A stretch of DNA of 57,340 nt, from NCBI GenBank assembly GCA_004144865.1, contig SEAY01000006.1:1-57340 (forward strand). Reading direction: 5' to 3'. The position numbers and the translations under genes were made by a program. Origin of the DNA: Comamonadaceae bacterium (GTDB lineage: Bacteria > Pseudomonadota > Gammaproteobacteria > Burkholderiales > Burkholderiaceae_C). Under the pieces are notes generated by a model that was not told the origin of the DNA, did not search any database, and saw nothing but the letters and a program-made list of their open reading frames with translations. Positions 50,574-57,340 of this stretch are shown piece by piece (position 1 is the first letter of the stretch; the number at the start of each line of letters is the position of its first letter).

Positions 50574-51785
50574 ATGCGCAGTGCCGGGCGCGAACGCCTG
50601 TCGCTGGCGCTCATGGATGCGCGCAACCACACGCTGCAGCTGCTCGGGCGTTTCGAACAGGCGCTCGGCCACGCGCTGCGCATGCCCGCCCAGCCGGACC
50701 TCGTGCCGCCCGCCTGGCTCGCCGGCCACATCGGCTGGCTGGCAGAGCGCTGGATCGCGCGCAATCCGCAACGCGCGCTCGGTGCGCGCTGCCCGCCCGA
50801 CGCCATGCACCTGGCTTCCGTGGATCCCGAGGCCGACCGCTTCTTCGATCCGCAACTGGCCTCGCGCGAGGAGCGGTGGCGCCTGGAGATGCCCGGCATG
50901 ACCGGCATCAAGGCCTACCTGCTCGACACGCTGGAAACCACGCTGGAACTGCTGGAGCACGCGCCCGAGGATGACGCGGGCCTCTACTTCTTCCGCATGG
51001 CGCTGTTCCATGAAGACCTGCGCGGCGAAGACCTGGTGGTGCTGGCGCAGGCCGCGGGCGTGCCCCTGGCGCTGCCCCTGCCCGCGGGCGCGGCGCAGCG
51101 GCCCGAGATCGGCGTCCCCGCCACGCGCGTCGTCCTCGGCTGGCCGGAGGTGGGCTTCGCCCCGGGCATAGAGCGCGGCGAGGAGGAGGCGCTGCTGCCC
51201 GAGTTCGACATCGATGCGCAGCCCGTGAGCTGGGCGCAGTACGTCGAGTTCATCGCCGACGGCGGCTACGACCGCGCCGAGCTGTGGCATCCGGAGGGCT
51301 GGGGCTGGCTGCAGGCGGAGGCCGAGCGCGAAGGGCGGCGCGGCCCGCGCTACGTGGAGCAGATCGGCGTGGCCAGCGGTGCCGTGCTGCAGACGCTGTT
51401 CGGCAAGCCGGTGCGCATGGGCGCAACCCAGCCCGTGCTGCACGTGAACTGGTGGGAAGCCGATGCCTGGGCGCGCTGGGCAGGGCGCCGCCTGCCGACC
51501 GAGGCCGAGTGGCAGGCGGCGGCGCTGCAGGCCGGGCGGCGCGGCTTCCGCTGGGGTGACGTGCGCGAATGGACGGCGGGCACGCTGCAGCCCTTCCAGG
51601 ACTACGCGGCCGACGCCTGGGGGCCGCAGGCGGAGCTCGACCCGCAGCCTTTCTTCGGCCGGGCGCGCGTGCTGCGCGGCGCGTCGTTCGCCACGCGTGC
51701 GCGCATGAAGCATCCGCGGGCGAGGGGCTGGGCGCTGCCGGAGCGGGATGACGGGTTCACCGGATTCCGTACGTGCGCGGTGTGA
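50574..51785 (+). CDS. EgtB/SenA-like DinB-FGE nonheme iron enzyme
   Basis: This roughly 403-residue protein has an N-terminal DinB-like four-helix domain (LSLALMDARNHTLQLLGRFE, PAWLAGHIGWLAERW) and a C-terminal FGE/sulfatase-modifying fold (QPVSWAQYVEFIADGGYD, RLPTEAEWQAAA, WTAGTLQPF, GFTGFRTCA). EgtB and SenA use three His ligands for iron. Counting from 50574, His52 (GHIGW) and His146 (LFHEDLRGED) are present, but the third (HxxxH) is Arg150, leaving H-x3-R-x-E. It may be altered in activity. No EgtD or SenB/SenC gene is nearby. The start is uncertain (50505 TTG, 50535 GTG or 50574 ATG). Confidence 0.7.
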   Translation: MRSAGRERLSLALMDARNHTLQLLGRFEQALGHALRMPAQPDLVPPAWLAGHIGWLAERWIARNPQRALGARCPPDAMHLASVDPEADRFFDPQLASREERWRLEMPGMTGIKAYLLDTLETTLELLEHAPEDDAGLYFFRMALFHEDLRGEDLVVLAQAAGVPLALPLPAGAAQRPEIGVPATRVVLGWPEVGFAPGIERGEEEALLPEFDIDAQPVSWAQYVEFIADGGYDRAELWHPEGWGWLQAEAEREGRRGPRYVEQIGVASGAVLQTLFGKPVRMGATQPVLHVNWWEADAWARWAGRRLPTEAEWQAAALQAGRRGFRWGDVREWTAGTLQPFQDYAADAWGPQAELDPQPFFGRARVLRGASFATRARMKHPRARGWALPERDDGFTGFRTCAV

Positions 51786-51797
51786 CCCCTTGCTTGT

Positions 51798-51873
51798 GAT
51801 CCCGGCCCTGCGCCGGGATCCATGGTGCGCTTGGACAAGCGCCGCGTGGATTGCGGGTCAAGCCCGCAATGAC
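51798..51873. repeat. Pair of intergenic palindromic repeats
   Basis: GATCCCGGCCCTGCGCCGGG continues as ATC and forms a hairpin (51798-51820). A second hairpin, GGATTGCGGGTCAAGCCCGC continuing as AATGAC, is at 51848-51873. They are of the same general type as the repeats at 6086 and 11922, and lie between convergent genes. Confidence 0.75.
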
Positions 51874-51879
51874 ATGGTT

Positions 51880-52986
51880 CTATGCCTTTTGTTGCCGCCT
51901 CTTCGGCGGCAGGTCCCACCAGGGCAACTGCTCGGTCAGGCTCAGCACCTCGCCGCTGCGCCACGGCGCGTGGCCGGGAAGCTTCGCCAGCAAGTCCTGC
52001 CAGGCCGGCTGCCGGAGCAATTCCCGTAGCGCCCGCACCGGCGGCAGGTCGAGCGCTTCCTTCAGGCAGACCAGGTAGTAGTGCTCCCGCAGCAGCGGCA
52101 CGAAGTCGAGGCCGCGCGCACGCGCCGTGGCCTCGATGCCCAGGCCGCAGTCGGCATCGCCACTGGCAATGGCCTGCGCCACGGCCGCATGCGAGCCTTC
52201 CACCCGGTCGTAGCCATTCAGGTGCTCGGGCTTCAGCCCGTCGCGCGCCAGCAGTTCGTCGCACAGCAGCCGCGTGCCGCTGCCCAGGGCGCGGTTGACG
52301 AAGCGCGCCCTGCGGAATGCCACCTCGCGCAGCGATTGCAGCCGCAGCGGATTGCCGGCGGCCACCATCAGGCCCTGGCTGCGTTCGGCGAAGCCCACCA
52401 GCTTGTGTTGTCCTGGCTGCAGCAGGGGCTGGTAGGTGCGCTGCGTGAGCGAACCGAGCCCGGGCTGCAGCGAACTGTGGAAGCCCGCGAGCAGGCAGCG
52501 GCCCTCGTTCAGCGCGGAGATGGCGTCCACGCTGCCGCAGAAGCGCACGTCCAGGTGCAGCCCCGCCTGTTCCACGGCGTGCCCGCGCAGCAGCGACAGC
52601 CCGTCGTCGTGGCTGGCATAGAGCGTCACCACCTGCGCGGTGTCGTCGAAGGCGGCGGCGAACGCGCGTTCCAGGTCGGCCTGCAGCGCCTCGATCTGCG
52701 GCGCGAGCCGCGCCTGCGCCTGGCGCTCGGCCCACAGCAGCTTCTCGCCGAAGGCGGAAAGCCGCGCGCGCTGCCCCTTTTCCCAGTGCAGCAGGGGCTG
52801 GCCCAGGTCCGCTTCCCACCGCTTCAGTTCGCCCCAGACGTGGCGGTAGGACAGCCCGAGCGACTTGGCGGCGGCGGAAATGGAGCCCTGTTCCTGCACG
52901 GCGTGCAGCAGGTCCATCAGCGGGTTGCGGATCCACCCGCCCGCCCGCCGGCCGGCGAAGGAGTAGGAAAGCTCCACCTTGCGCAT
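51880..52986 (-). CDS. LysR/ModE-type HTH regulator with periplasmic-binding-like effector domain
   Basis: This 368-residue protein starts MRKVELSYSFAG. Residues 20-90 are a ModE/LysR-type winged helix (LMDLLHAVQEQGSISAAAKS). Residues about 120-340 resemble a type-2 periplasmic-binding fold (PBP_like, ALNEGRCLLAGFHSSLQPG, FVNRALGSGTRLLCDELLAR). The family often regulates molybdate or tungstate transport. It is divergent from tupB, with a CGGTGCTT-N10-AAGCACCG palindrome between them, so it probably senses tungstate or molybdate and controls the tup genes. Confidence 0.85.
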   Translation of the reverse strand: MRKVELSYSFAGRRAGGWIRNPLMDLLHAVQEQGSISAAAKSLGLSYRHVWGELKRWEADLGQPLLHWEKGQRARLSAFGEKLLWAERQAQARLAPQIEALQADLERAFAAAFDDTAQVVTLYASHDDGLSLLRGHAVEQAGLHLDVRFCGSVDAISALNEGRCLLAGFHSSLQPGLGSLTQRTYQPLLQPGQHKLVGFAERSQGLMVAAGNPLRLQSLREVAFRRARFVNRALGSGTRLLCDELLARDGLKPEHLNGYDRVEGSHAAVAQAIASGDADCGLGIEATARARGLDFVPLLREHYYLVCLKEALDLPPVRALRELLRQPAWQDLLAKLPGHAPWRSGEVLSLTEQLPWWDLPPKRRQQKA

Positions 52987-53024
52987 GCCGGCAGTATGCG
53001 GCACGCGCCGGCGCGGGCTATGCA

Positions 53025-53050
53025 CGGTGCTTCATAACTCGCAAGCACCG
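53025..53050. promoter_or_regulatory. Candidate operator: inverted repeat CGGTGCTT-N10-AAGCACCG
   Basis: Two perfect eight-base arms (53025-53032 and 53043-53050) flank a ten-base spacer, the shape expected for a dimeric HTH regulator. It lies in the 102-base divergent region between the regulator and tupB. Confidence 0.6.
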
Positions 53051-53074
53051 AGGGCGCCCCGCGCGCGGCGCGCT

Positions 53075-53080
53075 TAGCAT
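53075..53080 (+). promoter_or_regulatory. Possible -10 box TAGCAT of tupB
   Basis: TAGCAT is eight bases before the ATG at 53089. The operator palindrome lies just upstream, where a bound repressor would block polymerase. Confidence 0.4.
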
Positions 53081-53088
53081 CCGCGGCC

Positions 53089-53823
53089 ATGAACAGCTTC
53101 CACGACAGCGTGGCACGTGCACTGGAGCTCATCGCGGGCGCGGACCCGATGCTGCTGTCCATCGTCGCGCGCTCGCTGGCCGTGAGCGCCACGGCCTGCG
53201 CGGCCGGCTGCACGCTCGGCATCCTGCTGGGTGCCTGGCTGGGCGTCGCGCGCTTTGCCGGCCGGCCTGTCGTGATCACGGTGCTCAATACCTCGCTGGC
53301 GATCCCCTCCGTCGTCGTGGGCCTGGTCGTCTACCTGCTGCTTTCGCGCTCGGGCCCGTTCGGCTTCCTGGGCTGGCTGTTCTCCTTCCAGGCCATGGTG
53401 GTGGCGCAGGTTCTGCTGGTGCTGCCCGTGGCCACCGCGCTCACGCGCCAGGTCGTCGAGGACGCGGAACGCGCGAGCGGCGAGCAGTTGCAGTCGCTGG
53501 GCGCGGGCGGCGCGATGCGCAGCCTGCTGCTCGCCTTCGACGAACGCTACGCGCTGGTCACGGTGCTGCTCGCATGCTTCGGCCGCGCCATCTCCGAGGT
53601 CGGCGCGGTGATGATCGTCGGCGGCAACATCGACGGCTTCACCCGCGTGATGACCACCGCGATCGCGCTGGAGACCAGCAAGGGCGACCTGCCGCTGGCG
53701 CTGGCGCTGGGGATCATCCTGCTCGCCGTGGTGCTGGCGCTCAACGCGCTGATCGCGCTCGTCACGCGCTGGCGCGGGGCGCGCTCGGAGACGGCGGGCG
53801 CGTTCCAGGGAGTGGCTGCGTGA
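53089..53823 (+). CDS. tupB: Tungstate ABC transporter permease
   Basis: This 244-residue protein has five or six transmembrane segments and a BPD_transp_1 (ModB-like) EAA-type loop near EVGAVMIVGGNIDGFTRVMT, a TupB hallmark. With TupC and TupA downstream, it imports tungstate, which is used by tungsto-enzymes such as formate dehydrogenases. It is the first gene of the operon and has a REP-like region before tupC. Confidence 0.88.
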   Translation: MNSFHDSVARALELIAGADPMLLSIVARSLAVSATACAAGCTLGILLGAWLGVARFAGRPVVITVLNTSLAIPSVVVGLVVYLLLSRSGPFGFLGWLFSFQAMVVAQVLLVLPVATALTRQVVEDAERASGEQLQSLGAGGAMRSLLLAFDERYALVTVLLACFGRAISEVGAVMIVGGNIDGFTRVMTTAIALETSKGDLPLALALGIILLAVVLALNALIALVTRWRGARSETAGAFQGVAA

Positions 53824-53847
53824 GCGCCGCCCGGCCGCCCGAAGGCG

Positions 53848-53913
53848 CTCAGCCCCCTCCGCTTGCGGAGGGGGGAGGAGCAGCCCGCGCAGCGGGCCAT
53901 CCTGGGGGAGGTC
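53848..53913. repeat. Palindromic repeats between tupB and tupC
   Basis: CCCCCTCCGCTTGCGGAGGG forms a hairpin (53853-53873), and GCCCGCGCAGCGGGC forms another (53884-53898). Together with GGGGGAGG-type flanks they form a REP-like, two-hairpin element inside an operon. Confidence 0.65.
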
Positions 53914-53917
53914 TCCC

Positions 53918-54616
53918 ATGAGCGCCTGGATCCACGCCCGCGGCGTGCACCTGCGTTATGGCGCGGTCGCGGCCCTGCAGGACATCGACCTGCGCATTGC
54001 CGCCGGCGAGCGGGTCGCGCTCATAGGCGCCAACGGCAGCGGCAAGAGCACGCTGCTGCGCGTTCTGCACGGCCTGCTGCGGCCCACGGCCGGCACCGTA
54101 TTGCGGGACGAGGCCATGCGACAAGCCATGGTGTTCCAGCGCCCCTTCGCCCTGCGCGCCACGGCGCTGACCAACGTGGCGCTGGGCCTGTGGCTGCGCG
54201 GCACGCGCTGGCGGCGCGCGCGCGAGCTCGCGCTGCAGGCGCTGGGCGACGTTGGCCTCGCGTCGGTGGCGCTGCGCAACGCACGCAACCTCTCCGGCGG
54301 GCAGCTGCAGCGCATGGCCGTCGCTCGCGCGCTGGCCCTCGGTCCGCACGTGCTGCTGCTCGACGAGCCGACGGCCAGCCTGGACCCGCATGCCAAGCGC
54401 GACGTGGAGGCGCTGATGGCGGGTTTCGCGGATGCCGGCATGACGCTCGTGTTCGCGAGCCACAACCTCGGCCAGGTGAAGCGCCTGGCCACGCGCGTCG
54501 TGTACCTGGAGCAGGGCCGGGTCCTGGCCGACCTGCCGGTGCGCGACTTCTTCGAAGGGCCGCTGGGCGCCACGTCGCGCGAAGCCGAATCTTTCGTTCG
54601 AGGAGAAATGGGATGA
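53918..54616 (+). CDS. tupC: Tungstate ABC transporter ATP-binding protein
   Basis: This 232-residue ATPase has Walker A GANGSGKS (38-45), the signature LSGGQLQRMAVARAL and Walker B HVLLLDEPTASLD. It powers TupB. It is 94 bases after tupB, the gap being filled by palindromic repeats. Its stop overlaps the tupA start (ATGA). Confidence 0.9.
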   Translation: MSAWIHARGVHLRYGAVAALQDIDLRIAAGERVALIGANGSGKSTLLRVLHGLLRPTAGTVLRDEAMRQAMVFQRPFALRATALTNVALGLWLRGTRWRRARELALQALGDVGLASVALRNARNLSGGQLQRMAVARALALGPHVLLLDEPTASLDPHAKRDVEALMAGFADAGMTLVFASHNLGQVKRLATRVVYLEQGRVLADLPVRDFFEGPLGATSREAESFVRGEMG

Positions 54617-55440
54617 ACCTGCACCTGCCCGCAGCACGCCTGGCGCGCCGTACGGCCATCGCTGCCGCCCTGGTCCTGGCCGCCGGCGGCGCCTGGGCGC
54701 AGCCCGCCATCACCATGGCATCCACCACGTCCACCGAGCAGTCGGGGCTGTTCGGGCACCTGCTGCCCGAGTTCAGGAAGGCCACGGGCATCGACGTCAA
54801 GGTCGTCGCCGTCGGCACCGGCCAGGCCATCGACATGGCGCGCCGCGGCGATGCCGACGTGCTGTTCGTCCACGACCAGGTGGCCGAAGAGAAGTTCGTC
54901 GCCGACGGCTTCGCGGCGAAGCGCTACCCCGTCATGTACAACGACTTCGTGGTGATCGGGCCCCGGGCCGATTCCGCCGGGGCACGGGGCAAGGACATCG
55001 TCGCCGCGCTGCAGAAGATCGCAGCGGCGAACGCGCCCTTCGTCTCGCGCGGCGACAAGAGCGGGACGCACGCCGCCGAACTGCGTTACTGGACCCAGGC
55101 CGGGCTCGCGGCGGGGAAGGGCAGCGGCTACAAGGAATGCGGCTGCGGCATGGGGCCGGCGCTGAACATCGCCGCCTCCAGCAACGGCTATGCGCTCACC
55201 GACCGCGGCACCTGGCTCAGCTTCAGGAACCGCGGCGACCTCGCGGTGCTGGTCGAGGGCGACACGCGCCTGTTCAACCAGTACGGCGCGATGGCGGTGA
55301 GCCAGGCGAAGCATCCGCACGTGAAGGCGCGCGAGGCCCAGCAGTTCGTCGACTGGGTGGTCTCGCCGGCCGGGCAGGCGGCGATCGCCGCGTACAAGAT
55401 CAACGGCGAGCAGCTGTTCTTCCCCAACGCCGCGCGGTAG
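54613..55440 (+). CDS. tupA: Tungstate ABC transporter substrate-binding protein
   Basis: This 275-residue periplasmic protein has a signal peptide ending AWAQ. TupA signatures are STTSTEQSGLF (oxyanion-binding TTS), NDFVVIGP, SRGDKSGTHAAELRYW and YALTDRGTWLSF. It binds tungstate with high affinity and is distinct from ModA and WtpA by these motifs. Its ATG overlaps the tupC stop. Confidence 0.92.
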   Translation: MNLHLPAARLARRTAIAAALVLAAGGAWAQPAITMASTTSTEQSGLFGHLLPEFRKATGIDVKVVAVGTGQAIDMARRGDADVLFVHDQVAEEKFVADGFAAKRYPVMYNDFVVIGPRADSAGARGKDIVAALQKIAAANAPFVSRGDKSGTHAAELRYWTQAGLAAGKGSGYKECGCGMGPALNIAASSNGYALTDRGTWLSFRNRGDLAVLVEGDTRLFNQYGAMAVSQAKHPHVKAREAQQFVDWVVSPAGQAAIAAYKINGEQLFFPNAAR

Positions 55441-55492
55441 TGCTCCGTACGGGCGACGCCTCCCACCGCGCCAGCGGTGGCCGCGGACCCCC

Positions 55493-55498
55493 TACACT
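55493..55498 (+). promoter_or_regulatory. -10 box TACACT of the sensor kinase gene
   Basis: TACACT lies six bases before the ATG at 55505, as in other leaderless-type starts here. Confidence 0.5.
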
Positions 55499-55504
55499 CG
55501 CGGC

Positions 55505-57340
55505 ATGCCCTCGCTCCCGCGGAGCATCGCCGCCCTGTTCGCCCTCCTGCTGACCCTCGTGCTCGCCGCGCCCGCCGGCGCAGCCGAGCCCCGCGCGGCG
55601 CAGGGCCGCATCCAATTGCCAGCCAACCTGCAGGAGGCTTCCTCCCTGCAGGGCGAGTGGGGCTTCGCCTGGCAGGAGTTCGTCGATCCGCGCTGGCAGC
55701 AGCTGCCCACGCGCGCCTTCGCGCCCGTGCCGGCGAGCTGGAACGATCTTGCCGCCGGCGGCAAGCCGCCGGGCCCCGACGGCTGGGGCAGCTACGTGCT
55801 GCAGGTGGACTGCCCGGCCGGCAGTGCGATGGCGGTGGAGGCCGTCGGCCAGCGGACCGCCTCGCGGCTGTTCATCAACGGCGAGCTGGTGGCCGCGCAC
55901 GGCGAGGTCGGTGCCTCGGAGAAGGCAAGCCGCGCGGCCGTCCACACGCGCATCCCGACCAGCCGCGAGTTCGCGTGCCCGCTGCGGATCACGCTGCACG
56001 TCTCCAACTTCGAGCATCGCGCCGGCGGCTTCGTGCGGCCGCTCGCCGCGGGCCCTGCCGACCTGCTGGCAAGCCACCGCGAAGGCCGCGTGGCCTACGG
56101 CGCCGGGCTGCTGGCCACCTACCTGCTCACGGGCCTGGCGGCGCTGATCTTCTTCGGCGTGCGGCCGCGCGAACGCGTGGCCCTGGTCTACGGCCTGTTC
56201 TGCGTGACCATGGCGGTCTATACCGACATGACCGGCGAGCGGCTGATGCTGCGCCCGCTTTCCGCGCCGCAGCTCGCATGGGTGCCGTACATGCGCGTCG
56301 AGTACCTGGCGTGGGTCGCCTCCATGGCGCTCTTCCTGCTCACGCTGCGCGGCCTGTTCCCGGCGGAGATCGGCCGCCGCTTCGTGCGGCTCGTCGTCGG
56401 GGTGCTGGGAGTGGCGGCCATCGCGGTGCTGGTCTTGCCGCCGGCGGTCTATTCGCATGTCGCGGTGCCCGGACAGGGGATCGCCGTCGCGGTCGCCCTG
56501 TACGTCGCCGCCGCCATCGTGCGCGCCCGCCGGCGCGCCCCGGTGGATGCGGGCATCCTGCTGGCCGGCCTGCTCGCCATCCTGCTCACGCTCGCCATCG
56601 ACCTGCTGCTGATCGACGCGCCGCGGTCCGACACCAAGTTCCAGCCGGTCGGCTTCGCGCTGTTCCTGCTGTCGCCGGCCGTCGTCATCGCGCGGCGCCT
56701 GAGCCACGCGCTGAACGCCGAGGAGCGCTCGCGCACGCTGGAGGAGAACGCCCGCCTGCGCGAGGACGTGGAACGCATGTCGCGCCACGACCTGAAGACG
56801 CCGCTCAACAGCATCCTGGGCGTTTCGCGGCTGCTGCGCGACGGCGGCCACCTGGGTGCCGAGCAGCGCGAACTGGTGGGCGTGCTGCAGCGCGCCGCCC
56901 TGCGCATGCTGGAGATGGTCAACCTCTCCCTGGGCCTGTTCCGCATGGAGACGGGCACCTATGACTTCCAGCCGCAAGCCGTGGACCTGCGCGAGGTGGT
57001 GGGCCGCGTGCTGGTGGACCTGCACTCGCTGGCCGAATCCAGCGGCGTGACGGTGTACCTGGAGGGCTCGGACCGCAGGGCCGTCTACGTGCGGGCCGAA
57101 GAATTGCTGTGCTACTCGATCGTCGCCAACCTGGTGAAGAACGCGGTGGAGGCCAGCCGCCGGGGTGAGCACGTGACACTGGCGCTGCGCGCGGGCGACC
57201 CGGTGTCGCTCACGGTCACCAATCCCGGCGAGGTGCCGCCCGAGCTCGCCGGCCGCTTCTTCGAGAAGTACGCCACGGCGGGCAAGAGCGGCGGCACCGG
57301 CCTGGGCACCTATTCGGCACGCCTGATGGCGCGGGCGCAG
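55505..57340 (+). CDS. 7TMR-DISM-type sensor histidine kinase, partial
   Basis: 612 codons are open to the right edge, so the C-terminus is missing. Order: signal peptide (to about residue 27), periplasmic beta-rich DISMED2/galactose-binding-like sensor (about 35-190), seven transmembrane helices (about 200-400), short coiled coil, HisKA with His428 (SRHDLKTPLNS), and HATPase_c (NLVKNAVEA, GTGLGTYSARL). The 7TMR-DISM class senses extracellular ligands, often carbohydrates. No response regulator is inside the window. The last motif before the edge is the G2-like GTGLG. Confidence 0.85.
   Translation, partial: MPSLPRSIAALFALLLTLVLAAPAGAAEPRAAQGRIQLPANLQEASSLQGEWGFAWQEFVDPRWQQLPTRAFAPVPASWNDLAAGGKPPGPDGWGSYVLQVDCPAGSAMAVEAVGQRTASRLFINGELVAAHGEVGASEKASRAAVHTRIPTSREFACPLRITLHVSNFEHRAGGFVRPLAAGPADLLASHREGRVAYGAGLLATYLLTGLAALIFFGVRPRERVALVYGLFCVTMAVYTDMTGERLMLRPLSAPQLAWVPYMRVEYLAWVASMALFLLTLRGLFPAEIGRRFVRLVVGVLGVAAIAVLVLPPAVYSHVAVPGQGIAVAVALYVAAAIVRARRRAPVDAGILLAGLLAILLTLAIDLLLIDAPRSDTKFQPVGFALFLLSPAVVIARRLSHALNAEERSRTLEENARLREDVERMSRHDLKTPLNSILGVSRLLRDGGHLGAEQRELVGVLQRAALRMLEMVNLSLGLFRMETGTYDFQPQAVDLREVVGRVLVDLHSLAESSGVTVYLEGSDRRAVYVRAEELLCYSIVANLVKNAVEASRRGEHVTLALRAGDPVSLTVTNPGEVPPELAGRFFEKYATAGKSGGTGLGTYSARLMARAQ

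Noticed and set aside
50574-51785. Naming the EgtB-like gene senA or egtB
   Set aside because: No partner gene (SenB, SenC, EgtD) is in the window and one iron ligand is replaced, so the substrate cannot be assigned.
1-57340. CRISPR arrays, tRNA or rRNA genes, integrases or insertion sequences
   Set aside because: None was seen on either strand; the repeats found are short hairpin elements without CRISPR spacing, and no transposase or integrase motif is encoded.

Overview
The window is a GC-rich (roughly 70% G+C by eye), densely coded chromosomal segment. It looks like Betaproteobacteria, order Burkholderiales, most likely family Comamonadaceae (Ramlibacter/Variovorax-like). The evidence is a BPSS1780-family membrane protein, the DUF2782-thrB pair next to polA, the xseB-ispA-dxs operon, and abundant Bug/TctC, TctAB and TRAP solute uptake genes. 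I see no rRNA, tRNA, CRISPR array, transposase or phage gene, and no gene-free stretch longer than 300 bases. The first gene (GntR regulator) and the last (histidine kinase) run off the window edges.

Layout. 1-1.6 kb: GntR regulator divergent from an alpha/beta hydrolase, with a near-perfect palindromic operator between them. 1.6-12.2 kb: housekeeping genes (guaC, a uvrD helicase, FecR/BPSS1780 pair, thrB, DUF2782, polA, a tautomerase). 12.3-18 kb: dienelactone hydrolase, ZIP metal transporter, then envelope or stress-type genes: a Tyr/Pro plus Asp/Arg repeat protein, a 471-residue Gly/Ser/Tyr/Gln low-complexity protein, two DUF4142 proteins and a DUF4019 protein. 18-26.8 kb: DUF72, a second UvrD-like helicase, a GSU2403-type nucleotidyltransferase in an AT-rich patch, a tyrosine phosphatase, a disordered hydrophilic protein, two tandem alpha/beta hydrolases, a hemerythrin and two low-complexity lipoproteins. 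26.8-29.8 kb: a Rieske oxygenase/EamA/sulfurtransferase operon. 29.9-33 kb: xseB-ispA-dxs. 33-37.8 kb: four tandem TRAP substrate-binding proteins. 38-40.3 kb: DedA and a CPA2 antiporter. 40.4-47.9 kb: a catabolic operon (epimerase, DapA-family lyase, TctCBA, TIM-barrel isomerase, enolase-superfamily enzyme). 47.9-50.4 kb: TRAP permease genes dctQM on the opposite strand. 50.5-57.3 kb: an EgtB/SenA-like enzyme, a tungstate ABC transporter (tupBCA) with a divergent regulator, and a sensor kinase.

How the parts may work together. The four DctP proteins and the distant DctQM belong to the same FcbT/TakP-like TRAP class and plausibly form one transporter with several binding proteins. The tct operon couples carboxylate uptake to a dehydration/aldol-type pathway. 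Five of the stress- or envelope-type genes share an upstream TCCTAC element, and four of those carry a CTA-type -10 box at 48-49 bases from it, which suggests one regulon. About a dozen genes have a -10-like hexamer only 5-9 bases before the start codon, which suggests leaderless or near-leaderless mRNAs.
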